The notes: generated by a model from the letters alone, not told the origin. Positions 30,291 through 40,807 are shown, numbered from the stretch's first letter. The stretch: 64,000 nucleotides of DNA from Calliopsis andreniformis (GCF_051401765.1 NW_027480548.1:1054001-1118000), one strand, 5' to 3'. A program made the numbers and translations.

Positions 30291-32507
30291 TGAGGATTGA
30301 GGATTGAGGATTCAAGATTGAGGATTGGGTATTGAGGATTGAAGGTTGAGGATTGAGGATTGAGGATTGAGGATTGAGGATTGAAGATTGAGTATTGAGG
30401 ATTGAAGGCTGACGATTGAGGATTGAGGATTGAGGATTGAGTATCGAGGATTGAGGATTGAAGATTGAGAGTTCAGGATTGAAGATTGAGGATTGAGGTT
30501 TGGGGACTGAGGATTGAGGATTGAGGATTGAGGATTGAAGATTGACGATTGAGGATTGAGGATTCAGGATTGAGGATTGCTGATTGAGGATTGAGGATTG
30601 AGGGTTGAGGATTGAAGAATGAGTACTGAGGATTGAAGAATGAGGATTGAGGATTGAGGTATTGAGGATTGAGGATTGCAGATTGAGTATTGAGGATTGA
30701 AAATTGAGGATTGAAGATTGAGTATTGAGGATTGAGGATTGAGGATAGAGGATTGAATATTGAGTATTGAGTATTGAAGATTGAGGATTGAGGATTGAGG
30801 ATTGAGGATTGAAGATTGAGGATTGGGGATTGAGGATTGAAGATTGAGGATTCAGGATTGAGGTTTCAGAATTGTCGTTTGAGGACTGAGGATTGAGGAT
30901 TGAAGATTGGGTATCGAGGATTGAGGATTGAAGATTGAGGATTGAGGATTGAGGATGAGGGCTGAGGGTTGAGGATTGAGGTTTGAGGACTGAGGACTGA
31001 GGATTGAGGATTGAGAATTGAGGATTGAGGGTTGAGTATGAGGGCTGCGGGTTGAGGATTGAGGATTGAGCACTGGGGACTGAGTATTGAGGATTGAGGA
31101 TTGAGAATTGAGGATTGAGGATTGAGGATTGAAGATTGAGGATTGGGTATTGAGGATTGAGGACTGAAGATTGTATAATGATGATTGAAGATTGAGGACT
31201 GGGGAATGAGGGTTGTGGATTGAGGACCAGGACTGAGGGTTGAGTATTGATGATTGAGGTCTGAGGATCGAGGATTGAGGATTGAGAATTGAGGATTGTG
31301 GATTGAGGATTGAAGATTGAGGGTTGGGTATTGAGGATTGAAGAATGAGGATTGAGGATCGAGGATTGAGGATTGAGGAATGAAGATTGAGGGTTGAGGA
31401 TTGAGGATTGAGTATTGAAGATAGAGTATTGAGGATTGAAGATTGAGGATTGAGGATTGAGGACTGAGGATTGAGGATTGAAGATTGAGTATTGAGGATT
31501 GAAGATTGAGGATTGAGGATTGAGGATTGAGGATTGAGGATCGACGATTGAAGATTGAGTATTGAGGATTGAAGATTGAGGATTGAAGATTGAGGATTGA
31601 GGATTGAGGATTGAAGATTGAGGATTGGGGATTGAGGATTGAAGATTGAGGATTCAGGATTGAGGATTCAGAATTGAGGTTTGAGGACTGAGGATTGAGG
31701 ATTGAAGATTGGGTATTGAGGATTGAGGATTGAGGACTGAAGTTTGAGGATTGAGGATTGAGGATGAGGGCTGAGGGTTGAGGATTCAGGTTTGAGGACT
31801 GAGGACTGAGGATTGAGGAGTGAGAATTGAGGATTGAGGATTGAGGATTGAAGATTGAGGGTTGGGTATTGAGGATTGAAGAATGAGGATTGAGGATTGA
31901 GGATTGAGGATTGAGGATTGAAGATTGTTTATTGAGGACTGAGGACTGAGGATTGAGGATTGAGAATTGTGGATTGAGGATTGAGGATTGAAGATTGAGG
32001 GTTGGGTATTGAGGATTGAAGAATGAGGATTGAGGATTGAGGATTGAGGATTGAGTATTGAAGATTGTTTATTGAGGACTGAGTACTGAGGATTGAGGAT
32101 TGAGAATTGACGATTGAGGATTGAGGATTGAGGATAGAGAATTGAGGATTGAGGATTGAGGATTGAAGAATGAGGATTGGTTATTGAGGATTGAAGATTG
32201 AGGATTGAGGATTGAGGATTGAGGATTGAGGATTGAAGATTGAGTATTGAGGATTGAAGACAGACGATTGAGGATTGAGGATTGAGGATTGAGTATTGAG
32301 GATTGAGGATTGAAGTTTGAGTATTGAGGGTTGAAGATTGAGGATTGAGGATTGAGGATTGAGGATTGAGGATTGAGGATGAGGGCTGAGGGTTGAGGAT
32401 TGAGGTTTGAGGACTGAGGACTGAGGATTGAGGATTGAGAATTCAGGATTGAGGATTGAGGATTGAAGATTGAGGATTGGGTATTGAGGATGAAGAATGA
32501 GGATTGA

Positions 32508-32705
32508 TGTTAGATTATATAATCAAGGAACAAAAACAAGTATCGAAAGTATCGAAGGATACAGAAAGTGTTCTGTCTTGTTTCTATGGTTTTTTATTTA
32601 CTTTTGAATATATTCATGTGAGATCAGATATCGTACAGACTTCTTCCGTGCGTGGAGTTAAAAAATCAAATTTCTTTTTATTTAAAATTGTTCCATATTC
32701 CAACA
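32508..32705 (+). repeat. 5' LTR of Copia element
   Basis: 198 bp, starting 'tgttagattatataatc' and ending 'ttccatattccaaca'. It directly follows the last satellite heptamer. Confidence 0.95.
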
Positions 32706-32719
32706 GGTTATGGGTCCAG
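32706..32719 (+). promoter_or_regulatory. Primer binding site, copia-type
   Basis: The bases 'ggttatgggtccag' begin right after the 5' LTR. They resemble the site in Drosophila copia, which from memory pairs with an internal part of initiator tRNA-Met rather than the tRNA 3' end. The tRNA match was not computed. Confidence 0.6.
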
Positions 32720-32811
32720 AATTCATTCTATAATAATTAAGTGTATCGCGTGTTAATTAGTTTAGTTTTTTTTTAATCAATTAAGTGTAAAATACTTTAA
32801 ACTGCGTGACG

Positions 32812-35800
32812 ATGGAGATGTCCAAAGACAGGAGAAACATTCAGCAATTCAGTGGTACGAAATACAACGCGTGGAAGCATAGAGTTCGTAATTTATTATA
32901 TGAGCTCGATCTATTAAAAGTTCTTGACGAGCAACCACCAGTTCCTGTCACCGCAGTATGGTCGAAGGCGGAACGCATTGCCAAATGCACTGTTGTGCAA
33001 TATTTATCTGATACGCATTTGAAGTATGACACTCCGGGAAGTACAGCAAAATCAATAATATTAAGTTTAGGTTCAGTGTATGAGAGTCAAAGTACGGCTA
33101 CGGAATTATCCATTAGGAAAAAGCACTTAAGATTGAAAATGAAAAGTGACAGTTCGTTGAAAGATCATTTCGAAGTGTTTGACGATTTAGTCACAGACTT
33201 ATCAGCTGCGGGAGTGACTGTGCGGGAAAACGAAACTATTTCAATTTTGTTATCTAGTTTGCCCGAAGTATATGATACGGTGTCAACTGTCATTGAGACG
33301 ATAATGACAGAAGCGAGAATTACACTTGACATAGTTAAAAAGAGACTGTTGGATCATGAAACGAAAATTGAAAGTGAAAATTTGGATACCAGCGCGAAAG
33401 TACTCCAAGCTGAAGTGGAAAATCAAAGACCACATAATTTTGGAAGTACACGCTTTAAAAGAGGAAGTAATAGAAGAGGTAACATTAGAAGAGGAAATAC
33501 ATTCAAGCCGAATAGACAATCTTTTACCGGAAAATGTCATCAGTGTGGAAGAACAGGACACAAGATTAAAGACTGTTATTACTATAAGAAGAGGCTCCAA
33601 TATAGAGCAGAACAAAGAAACAAAAATCAAAATATACATACAATTCAGACGACGGAAGCTGTTACAAGCGACAACGTGTCGGGATATGCCTTTATGACCG
33701 GAGACTACCAGGTCATGAAAACCGGAAGATTAACATTTATCCTGGATTCTGGAGCATCGGATCATATAGTCAAAGAAGATAATGTATTTTCAAATATGAC
33801 CATACTTGATCCACCCATCAGGATTTCGATAGCGAAAAATGGAGAATATATAATTGCATCGAAGAAGGGGCAGATACCTGTGACCACCAATACGGGAATT
33901 GAAGGCGTTTTGGAGGACGTATTGTACTGCCTGGACGTGCCGTACAACTTACTATCCGTTAGAAAGTTGCAGCAAAAAGGAATGAGTATAACTTTCAATG
34001 AGAGGGGCGTCGAAATAATCAAAAACGGTAAAATGATGATGATTGGTAAGCCTTCAAATAATTTAATATTTATAGATTTTGATGTCATCGAAAAAGGAGT
34101 AAATTCACTTAATTCTTATATTTCTAATAAGATAGTTAATAATTATGAATTATGGCATAGGCGCTTAGGGCATATAGGAAAGGCAAAATTTTTACAGTTG
34201 AAGAATAAGCAGATGGTGGAGGATGTGACGTATCTTGAAAAAGTAATTCCAGACGATAATATATGTGAAGCTTGTATTAAAGGAAAACAAGCACAATTGC
34301 TATTTGAAAAGGCAAAAGATAAAAGTCACATTAGGCAGCCATTGTTTATTGTTCACACAGACGTTTGTGGACCGATCACTCCTTCTACAATTAATGATAA
34401 AAAGTATTTTATAACTTTCATAGATGAATTTACGCATTATTGTGTGACGTATTTACTTGAAAATAAATCAGGTGTTTTTACAATCTTTGAGGATTACGTT
34501 GCTAAAGGTGAAGCACGTTTTAATTTAAAGATTGTCAATATATACTGTGATAATGGCAAGGAATATTTATCTAATGAGATGAAAAATTATTGTATACAAA
34601 AGGGTATAAGCTATCACTTAACGGTTCCGCGAACTCCTCAGTTAAATGGTGTTGCAGAACGCATGAATAGAACTATAACTGAAAAAGCACGTGCAATGAT
34701 AAACGGTGCAAGTTTAGGAAAAGAGTTCTGGGGAGAAGCAGTTTTAACTGCTACATATTTAATTAATTTAACCCCATCGAAAGCTCTTAATGTTAATAAA
34801 ACCCCATTTGAATTGTGGCATAATAAAAGGCCCAAATTGAAGTATTTAAAAGTGTTTGGTTCCACAGTGTATGTGCATGATAAAGTTAGGAAATCGAAAT
34901 TTGACGAAAAGTCTTATAAATGTATATTGGTAGGGTTTACACCAAATGGATACAAAGTGTGGAACGTAGAAAATGGGAAATTTGAGATAGTAAGAGATGT
35001 AATAGTTGATGAAATTAATTACTTAGAATCTCGGCCGGTAATAAAGGGAATAGGTTTAAAACGTGGTTTATGTGAAACTGATGCATCTCGTGAAGTGCCG
35101 AAATCAGTAGATATACAGTGTGAAGTAAATAAATCTGATAATCAAAAATCAGATGTGTTAAAAAGAAAAAAATCTGATAACAATAAATCAGATATGATAG
35201 AGCCGAGAATTAAAGTAATGGTAGATCAAGAGAAAAGTAAATCTGTAACTAAAACAGATGTAACAGGAGTATCGGGACCAGAAAATAATCAAGTGGTAGG
35301 ATTAAAAGATAGTATAGAACCTAGAAGGAGTGATAGGATTAAGCGACAGTCTCCTATGTCATATAATGAATTTAATAATGACGATGATTATCTTTTATGC
35401 GCTCAATCGATAATTTGTAAAATACCCAACTCATTTGATGAAATTCAAACTAGAGATGACAGAGCTAAGTGGCAACAAGCTATTGCCGATGAAATAAACT
35501 CGTTAGTCATAAATAAAACTTGGGATTTGGTATCGAAGCCAAAGAATAAGAACATTGTTGATTGTAAATGGGTATTCACGATTAAAAATGATGAATTCGG
35601 AAATCCGTTAAAATACAAAGCTCGATTAGTGGCCCGTGGTTTCAGTCAGAAATATTTAGAAGATTATAATGAAACATTTGCACCTGTAGCTAGAATGTCA
35701 AGCTTTAGATTTCTTATGGCTTTTTCTAATCAGCATAATTTGCTAGTGCACCAAATGGATGTTAAGACGGCATTTTTAAATGGTATTTTAAGGGAAGAAA

Positions 35801-36963
35801 TTTATATGCGAATTCCCGAAGGTGTTAAATGTGATAGTAATAATCAAGTGTGTAAATTGAATAAAGCTTTGTATGGTCTCAAGCAATCAGCCAGATGCTG
35901 GTTTGAGATGTTCGAAAAAGCTCTTTTAGAGAAAGGTTTCCGAAATTCATCAGCGGATCGTTGTATTTATATATTAGATAGAAAGAATATATTAAAGAAT
36001 ATATATGTGGTACTATATGTGGATGATCTAGTGATTATGACTGCTGAATCTGAGACAATGCAAAATTTCAAAAATTATTTGAAAAATAGATTTTGCATGA
36101 CAGATTTAAATGAAATTAAGTTATTTCTTGGAATAAAAGTGGAAAGAACTAATGGACAAGTAACATTGGATCAAAGTGCATATATTAAGACTGTTCTTAT
36201 GAAATTTAATATGTTAGATTGCAAACCCGTAAGTACACCTCTTCCAAGTGTATTAGATCATATAGCTTTGAATTCAGAAGAAGAGTATAATGCACCTTGT
36301 CGTAATTTAATTGGATCCTTGATGTACATAATGATTTGTACGAGACCCGATTTAAGCATAGCGGTAAATATTTTAAGTCGATACTCAAGTAAAAATAACA
36401 GAGAACTGTGGCAAAATCTTAAAAGGGTTCTGAGGTATCTTAAAGGGTCTGCTGATATTAAATTAACATATGTTAAAATTGATTATAAAAATCTATTTAG
36501 TGGATATGTCGATTCTGATTGGGGAGGTAATGAAAATACAGATCGTAAGAGCACAACGGGATATTTATTTAAGTTATATGAACAATGTACAATATGCTGG
36601 AATACGAAAAGGCAAACATCAGTGGCTGTATCGTCCACAGAAGCAGAGTACATGGCTCTTTTTGAAGCTGTGAGAGAGGCATTATGGTTAAAATCCTTGG
36701 CAATCAGTATTAATATAAATGTCTTTGATCCAATAATAATTTACAAAGACAATATGGGTTGCATTAATATTGCGAGTAATCCAAGTAGCCATAAGCGTTC
36801 AAAACATATAGACATAAAATACCACTTTTCAAGAGAACAAGTTGAAAAGAATGTAATAAAACTTGAATATATTCCTACAGGTGATCAACTAGCAGATGCT
36901 TTAACGAAGCCGTTGCCAGCAAGCAAATATTTGGAATTTAGAGCAAAAATGGGATTAGAATAA
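32812..36963 (+). CDS. Copia Gag-Pol polyprotein
   Basis: An open frame of 1383 codons from the ATG at 32812; an in-frame GTG two codons upstream is a less likely start. In order: gag region (about 1-230); CCHC zinc knuckle C-x2-C-x4-H-x4-C (242-255); aspartic protease with DSGAS (312-316); GAG-pre-integrase HHCC zinc finger (H449, H454, C485, C488); integrase DDE triad D517, D580, E616; a hydrophilic linker rich in K/S/D (about 760-840); reverse transcriptase with a QMDVKTAFLNG motif (D983) and YVDD (1069-1072); RNase H with D1234, E1277 and D1313. All catalytic residues are present and no stop interrupts it. The product would be cut by its own protease into particle, reverse transcription and integration proteins. 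Length is typical for insect copia elements. A second, broken copy lies at 60712-64000. Confidence 0.95.
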   Translation: MEMSKDRRNIQQFSGTKYNAWKHRVRNLLYELDLLKVLDEQPPVPVTAVWSKAERIAKCTVVQYLSDTHLKYDTPGSTAKSIILSLGSVYESQSTATELSIRKKHLRLKMKSDSSLKDHFEVFDDLVTDLSAAGVTVRENETISILLSSLPEVYDTVSTVIETIMTEARITLDIVKKRLLDHETKIESENLDTSAKVLQAEVENQRPHNFGSTRFKRGSNRRGNIRRGNTFKPNRQSFTGKCHQCGRTGHKIKDCYYYKKRLQYRAEQRNKNQNIHTIQTTEAVTSDNVSGYAFMTGDYQVMKTGRLTFILDSGASDHIVKEDNVFSNMTILDPPIRISIAKNGEYIIASKKGQIPVTTNTGIEGVLEDVLYCLDVPYNLLSVRKLQQKGMSITFNERGVEIIKNGKMMMIGKPSNNLIFIDFDVIEKGVNSLNSYISNKIVNNYELWHRRLGHIGKAKFLQLKNKQMVEDVTYLEKVIPDDNICEACIKGKQAQLLFEKAKDKSHIRQPLFIVHTDVCGPITPSTINDKKYFITFIDEFTHYCVTYLLENKSGVFTIFEDYVAKGEARFNLKIVNIYCDNGKEYLSNEMKNYCIQKGISYHLTVPRTPQLNGVAERMNRTITEKARAMINGASLGKEFWGEAVLTATYLINLTPSKALNVNKTPFELWHNKRPKLKYLKVFGSTVYVHDKVRKSKFDEKSYKCILVGFTPNGYKVWNVENGKFEIVRDVIVDEINYLESRPVIKGIGLKRGLCETDASREVPKSVDIQCEVNKSDNQKSDVLKRKKSDNNKSDMIEPRIKVMVDQEKSKSVTKTDVTGVSGPENNQVVGLKDSIEPRRSDRIKRQSPMSYNEFNNDDDYLLCAQSIICKIPNSFDEIQTRDDRAKWQQAIADEINSLVINKTWDLVSKPKNKNIVDCKWVFTIKNDEFGNPLKYKARLVARGFSQKYLEDYNETFAPVARMSSFRFLMAFSNQHNLLVHQMDVKTAFLNGILREEIYMRIPEGVKCDSNNQVCKLNKALYGLKQSARCWFEMFEKALLEKGFRNSSADRCIYILDRKNILKNIYVVLYVDDLVIMTAESETMQNFKNYLKNRFCMTDLNEIKLFLGIKVERTNGQVTLDQSAYIKTVLMKFNMLDCKPVSTPLPSVLDHIALNSEEEYNAPCRNLIGSLMYIMICTRPDLSIAVNILSRYSSKNNRELWQNLKRVLRYLKGSADIKLTYVKIDYKNLFSGYVDSDWGGNENTDRKSTTGYLFKLYEQCTICWNTKRQTSVAVSSTEAEYMALFEAVREALWLKSLAISININVFDPIIIYKDNMGCINIASNPSSHKRSKHIDIKYHFSREQVEKNVIKLEYIPTGDQLADALTKPLPASKYLEFRAKMGLE

Positions 36964-37198
36964 TAAGATTAATATAAGCATAAAAATTATTATTATTTTG
37001 TATATACTTTGTATGGTCTGGATGGGTTTTTCTGGGTTTCCCCATTCCCTTGCAACGAATGTTGGACCATTTGTATTTTGTTCCCAGAATTAGAGTCAAA
37101 ATAAAACACAAGGTAGACAGTCTGTACGGTAATACTCGTAGTACACTTATTAGACTTATTAATGTACAATTAATATGAACAGCACCGACTTGTTTTTG

Positions 37199-37206
37199 AG
37201 GGGGCC
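37199..37206 (+). promoter_or_regulatory. Polypurine tract of Copia element
   Basis: A purine run 'gaggggg' plus two C's sits immediately before the 3' LTR, as expected for the plus-strand primer of an LTR element. Confidence 0.75.
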
Positions 37207-37405
37207 TGTTAGATTATATAATCAAGGAACAAAAACAAGTATCGAAAGTATCGAAGGATACAGAAAGTGCTGTGTCTTGTTTCTATGGTTTTTTTATTTA
37301 CTTTTGAATATATTCATGTGAGATCAGATATCGTACAGACTTCTTCCGTGCGTTGAGTTAAAAAATCAAATTTCTTTCTATTTAAAATTGTTCCATATTC
37401 CAACA
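37207..37405 (+). repeat. 3' LTR of Copia element
   Basis: 199 bp, identical to the 5' LTR except for 4 substitutions and one extra T in a T-run. The right flank starts 'ttatatatagc' and is not satellite. Confidence 0.95.
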
Positions 37406-37649
37406 TTATATATAGCTATCCCCACTAGTTTTGTCCCCACTAGATCATCATTCTTATCTTTCACCTGCATGGCAAGATTCTACAGTCTCACAGCGTTCAG
37501 CTACAGAGACAATGTAGTGATGTGTTGTGTGATACATGTATATTCAGGAATCAGAACCATGTTTCTAATCATAACTGCATCTTATTAATACTATATTAAA
37601 TAATGCATTATTGTTGGTCTGTAATCAAAATTTTAATCAATCATTAGTC
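37406..37649. other. Unassigned sequence right of Copia
   Basis: No gene, RNA or repeat recognised. Base composition is mixed and unlike the satellite on the other side of the Copia element. Confidence 0.4.
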
Positions 37650-37960
37650 GGATCATGTTGAACAGTAATCAATCTATATCGACCTATGGTTTAAGCGTAA
37701 TGAACCACAATCGAACCACATTGAACAATGATCAATCCATGTCGAACCATAATAGAACTACAATTGTACAATGATCGATCTACATCAAACCATCAATGCA
37801 CCACATCGAACCACAACTGAACCATGGTTGTACCACATCGAGCCTCAACTGAACCATGATTGTACCGCATGGATCTACAACTGAACCATGATTGTACCAT
37901 ATCGATCCACAACTGAACCATAGGTGATAGATGATTGAACTATATATCAAATCACAATTG
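37650..37960. repeat. Degenerate ~32-bp minisatellite
   Basis: Units built on 'cgaaccacaactgaacc' followed by 'atgattgtaccacat' repeat with substitutions. Four clear successive units lie between about 37806 and 37935, with more degraded copies to the left. An 88-codon minus-strand frame here only reads through the repeat and is not a gene. Confidence 0.75.
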
Positions 37961-38229
37961 AACCACATCGTGCAATGATTTATTATGATTAATGTTATAT
38001 ACTTCAAAATGTTATTAAATAACAATGGAATTTTATCGCACAGCAATTAAATCATTATATTAAAGTAATTAAATCATTGTTACTATTACGTTAAAGGAAA
38101 TGGGGGAGGGATAGAAGAAGAAGAAATATATGGTTTGATAAAATGAATACATATATATTATGCAATTTCTCTTAAACATTCAAAATTAGTAATTGAATAG
38201 TTCAAAATACATGTTTTTACTCTTATTTA
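37961..38229. other. AT-rich spacer next to the Polinton capsid gene
   Basis: No gene seen. The left Polinton terminus should lie here or further left, but I cannot identify a matching inverted repeat near 54.6-55.6 kb by eye. Confidence 0.35.
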
Positions 38230-39404
38230 TTAGTTTATTTTGCGTACAATATTTGTTAATGGATTGTATTTGATTACCCGATCATGTAGAATGAGACAAG
38301 AAACTGTAGTATTTGCTGCAATATTTTCACCACAATCAAATTCTATACGCACATCCACAGTACTGTTCTTGATTGAATCATTTTGGTGTGAACAATCAAT
38401 CACCATGAGAGGACCATGTTGTAGAAACTCATCAATCGTTACAAACGCTTGTCTATTGCTACATCCGTAATAAGCCTTAGAAAAATGTATATACATGTTA
38501 TACAAAGAGCATATTTATTTCTGTTGAAATCAGTGTTTAGATCGTCATATGGATAAAATTCTGAATTGAGATAAATTTTCACGTTGGATAGCTTACCGTT
38601 ATCAAACTCTGTAGCATTTTCACTCATTACATTTTTTTTACCCGTTTGCAAAGCAAAAATTACATATCGCGTCTTTTCCAACTGTGTAGCCGTTTTAACA
38701 GACCAAGAATGCTTAGTCGTGTTTGTAACAGAGGATACTCATACAGATCCCACAACGAAAACACATGCTCAGATTTCGTCCACTTTTTAAAACACGTAGT
38801 AATGATAGTTTAGTAATATCATTCAATATCACAAGTGGTAAGCGCCATTGTACTTTAAATAATTCGATTTCAGGTTCTAGCATTAAAGATCCTACAAGAT
38901 AATTGTTATCATTGCGTGATCGTATTAAAATGAACTCGTGACGAGCATTAATTACTATGTGTTTATAATCTTCACAAAATCCGAATAAAATTTTTAGTAG
39001 TACGCAAAAATTGAAATGGTATTTTACATTCTTCTCATCGTTCCATCTAATGTTCCATCCAGCATTCTTCATAATTTTATCTTCATCGCATGTAAATGAT
39101 ATGTAGTTCTTAAGTGTGCTAGTTATTCCAACGTTTCTATTGTAATCAATTTCCACACCATTCAGTTCGTATCGAATTTCGTCAAGCATGAATGCTATGC
39201 AATTATTTCCCAACTTTATAATTGATTCATCATTTCGATGTTTTCTCACCACCTTGCCTTCCACGTTTAGAAAACTCTCACATGTAATGCGTATAGATCT
39301 TGTTGTTGTATAGGTATTCTAATCTCATCGTCATATCCAAACATCGAGTTAGCATACGGATTATATGTATGAGTTTCAAGCTTGACGAAACGATCGTCGA
39401 ACAT
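38230..39404 (-). pseudogene. Polinton major capsid protein (double jelly-roll), frameshifted
   Basis: Successive minus-strand pieces in different frames follow the order of one Polinton major capsid protein. An N-terminal piece from the ATG at 39404 includes a 'YNPYANSMFGYDDEIRIP' stretch. A piece at 39264-38713 has 'DEIRYELNGVEID' and 'FKVQWRLPLVILND'. A third, at 38681-38439, has 'YLNSEFYPYDDLN'. The C-terminal piece, 38505-38230, ends in 'YNPLTNIVRKIN'. Frame changes occur near 39280, near 38700 and near 38500. The intact protein would form the hexons of an icosahedral particle. Assignment rests on recall of insect Maverick capsid proteins; the decay is seen directly. Confidence 0.85.
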
Positions 39405-40043
39405 GGGTTGTTCAGCAATATTTAAAATATTCACTGTTTTTTAGTAATTATGCACAATGAATCCCAATGATTTTAAAAATGCGATATTCACTGCACTTAG
39501 CTTCTCTTTTTTTTCCTTTCAATGTATTTAGGGGAAGCCTTAATGTCGTATGCAGTCTTATTTGTAAAGGAAAACGTTTTTTGATGCCGTGTTTCGTTGA
39601 ATACAAACATCTGATTTACATGTTAGCGTGAACGTATTTTTAAGAGAGAATTTGAGAAGGATGGCCAGATGATGACTGGTTTTTGATGGATTTATGATAG
39701 GGTCTTAGTTTACGTGTGGCTAATTGAGGATGCATGAGACTAAACAGTCCCGTTGGCAACAGATGGCGGATGGTTACGTTGGACTTCCCAGCTACCGGGT
39801 GTTGTGTGACTGTTTAAAAGAAGAGCGAGTGTTTAGAGAAGGCAAGCGGTCCGATACCGTATTGCAAAAGAATGGGAATATTGTTCCTAAAGGATCTGGC
39901 CACGGAGTGGGGAAGGCTATGCATTTTGGTAAGAGGGCTGTGTAAATCCCACGGCACTTACCCCAGAACATTGTGCAAGGAACCAGTTTTCGGGTAGTTT
40001 TCTTGACATACATGTAGTACATGTAATACATGTATTATCGACA
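39405..40043. other. Unassigned stretch between two capsid genes
   Basis: The part next to the major capsid gene (about 39420-39600) has short minus-strand coding-like pieces ('LSAVNIAFLKSLGF') broken by stops, possibly the end of another Polinton gene. From about 39620 to 40040 the sequence is unlike its neighbours and holds a short plus-strand open frame (39724-39945) and a local 'tacatgta' repeat. I assign no function; a small insertion is possible. Confidence 0.4.
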
Positions 40044-40807
40044 TCACCGTATGTGTAACTTTACTGTAATTTCTTCTCCACGAAAATCAATTAACCGTCC
40101 AGTCTGATCTATGATGCGTATTGTTAGATCCGTAATATTCCGTGCAATGATTGGAAGGTAAATGACTTGAGCAGGCGTTTCTGATATTTCATATCCAGGT
40201 GGTACGTTTGAGGAGAATGCATGTATCGTATGTGCGCACTTATCATTGTTGTATGCGCCAGCAGTTCTATTGCATTCTACTCGAATAATGTTTATATCCA
40301 TGGTATTAATTGGGCTATCCGATTCATGCCGCTGATTCTGTTTCAAAGCGCGAGTGGATGAGAATCCTAACAATGAACCAATGTTGTTAGGTTTGGTAAA
40401 ATTTATTCGATAATCACACTTTATTTCTCTCTTCATAGTATTGTTATTGGCCCGAGTTAATAAATTATCATAGGCATTGTTATCATCGTCATTAATGTCA
40501 AAGTCTATATCCATTTTAGATACATCTGTTGTTAAATAATTATTAGACGACGAGTAGTCTGCATAATTGCGCGATTCAGATACTTTCTTATTGCATACAA
40601 CTCATATGATCCATCGGGAATCACTATTGCTTTGTCATCCTTATCAAAGTAATATGTATTATGGAAAGAATTCACATTTGGTATCGTACTATATGTTTCA
40701 AAAGCTGTTAGACCAAGCTCATAAATATCATCACTCAAATCTACAGGCAGAAATTAGCTTACCGCCAGAATGTTACTCTTACCATTTAACGTAAATGTTA
40801 TCGACAT
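40044..40807 (-). pseudogene. Polinton minor capsid protein (penton-type, single jelly-roll)
   Basis: Starts at the ATG at 40807. A TAA stop at 40754-40756 lies 17 codons in. The frame then continues through 'LGLTAFETYSTIPNVNSF' and '[15 protein letters not shown]', shifts near 40535-40565, and resumes in a 156-codon stretch to 40044 containing '[13 protein letters not shown]', '[17 protein letters not shown]' and C-terminal '[14 protein letters not shown]'. These stretches are characteristic of the Polinton penton-like protein that occupies capsid vertices. One stop and one frameshift mark it as inactive. Confidence 0.85.

Larger units (their letters stand above)
1..32507 (+). repeat. Giant 7-bp satellite array, consensus TTGAGGA
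   Basis: The whole stretch is a head-to-tail run of heptamers. The consensus on the + strand is TTGAGGA; common variants are TTGAAGA, TTGAGTA, TTGGGTA, TTGAGAA, CTGAGGA, TTCAGGA and TTGACGA. The + strand is rich in G, A and T and almost without C. The period is coprime to 3, so every minus-strand frame reads the same cyclic heptapeptide (S-S-I-L-N-P-Q) with no stop in the consensus. Every plus-strand frame meets TGA about every 21 nt. This explains the minus-strand open frames of up to 391 codons, which I do not call as genes. The array runs off the left edge and ends at a Copia LTR. I recognise no named satellite family. Role unknown; a heterochromatic or centromere-type satellite is plausible. 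Confidence 0.97.
32508..37405 (+). mobile_element. Copia LTR retrotransposon, near-complete
   Basis: Two direct LTRs (198 and 199 bp, TG...CA ends) flank one open gag-pol frame, with a primer binding site just after the 5' LTR and a purine tract just before the 3' LTR. By eye the LTRs differ at 4 substitutions and 1 indel, so the insertion is fairly recent. Domain order (gag, protease, integrase, reverse transcriptase, RNase H) is diagnostic of Ty1/copia. The expected 5-bp target duplication is absent: the left flank is 'attga' (satellite) and the right flank 'ttata' (non-satellite). This points to a rearrangement at this junction. Confidence 0.96.

Noticed and set aside
3809..31073. Many minus-strand open frames of 73-391 codons in the satellite
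   Set aside because: All read the cyclic peptide SSILNPQ dictated by the 7-bp period. Every minus frame is open by arithmetic, with no unique sequence.
1..32507. Telomere array
   Set aside because: Hymenopteran telomere units I know differ, the heptamers are too variable, and kilobase block duplications are unlike telomerase products. Not excluded as subtelomeric.
1..32507. CRISPR array
   Set aside because: There are no unique spacers, the repeats are contiguous 7-mers, and the DNA is eukaryotic.
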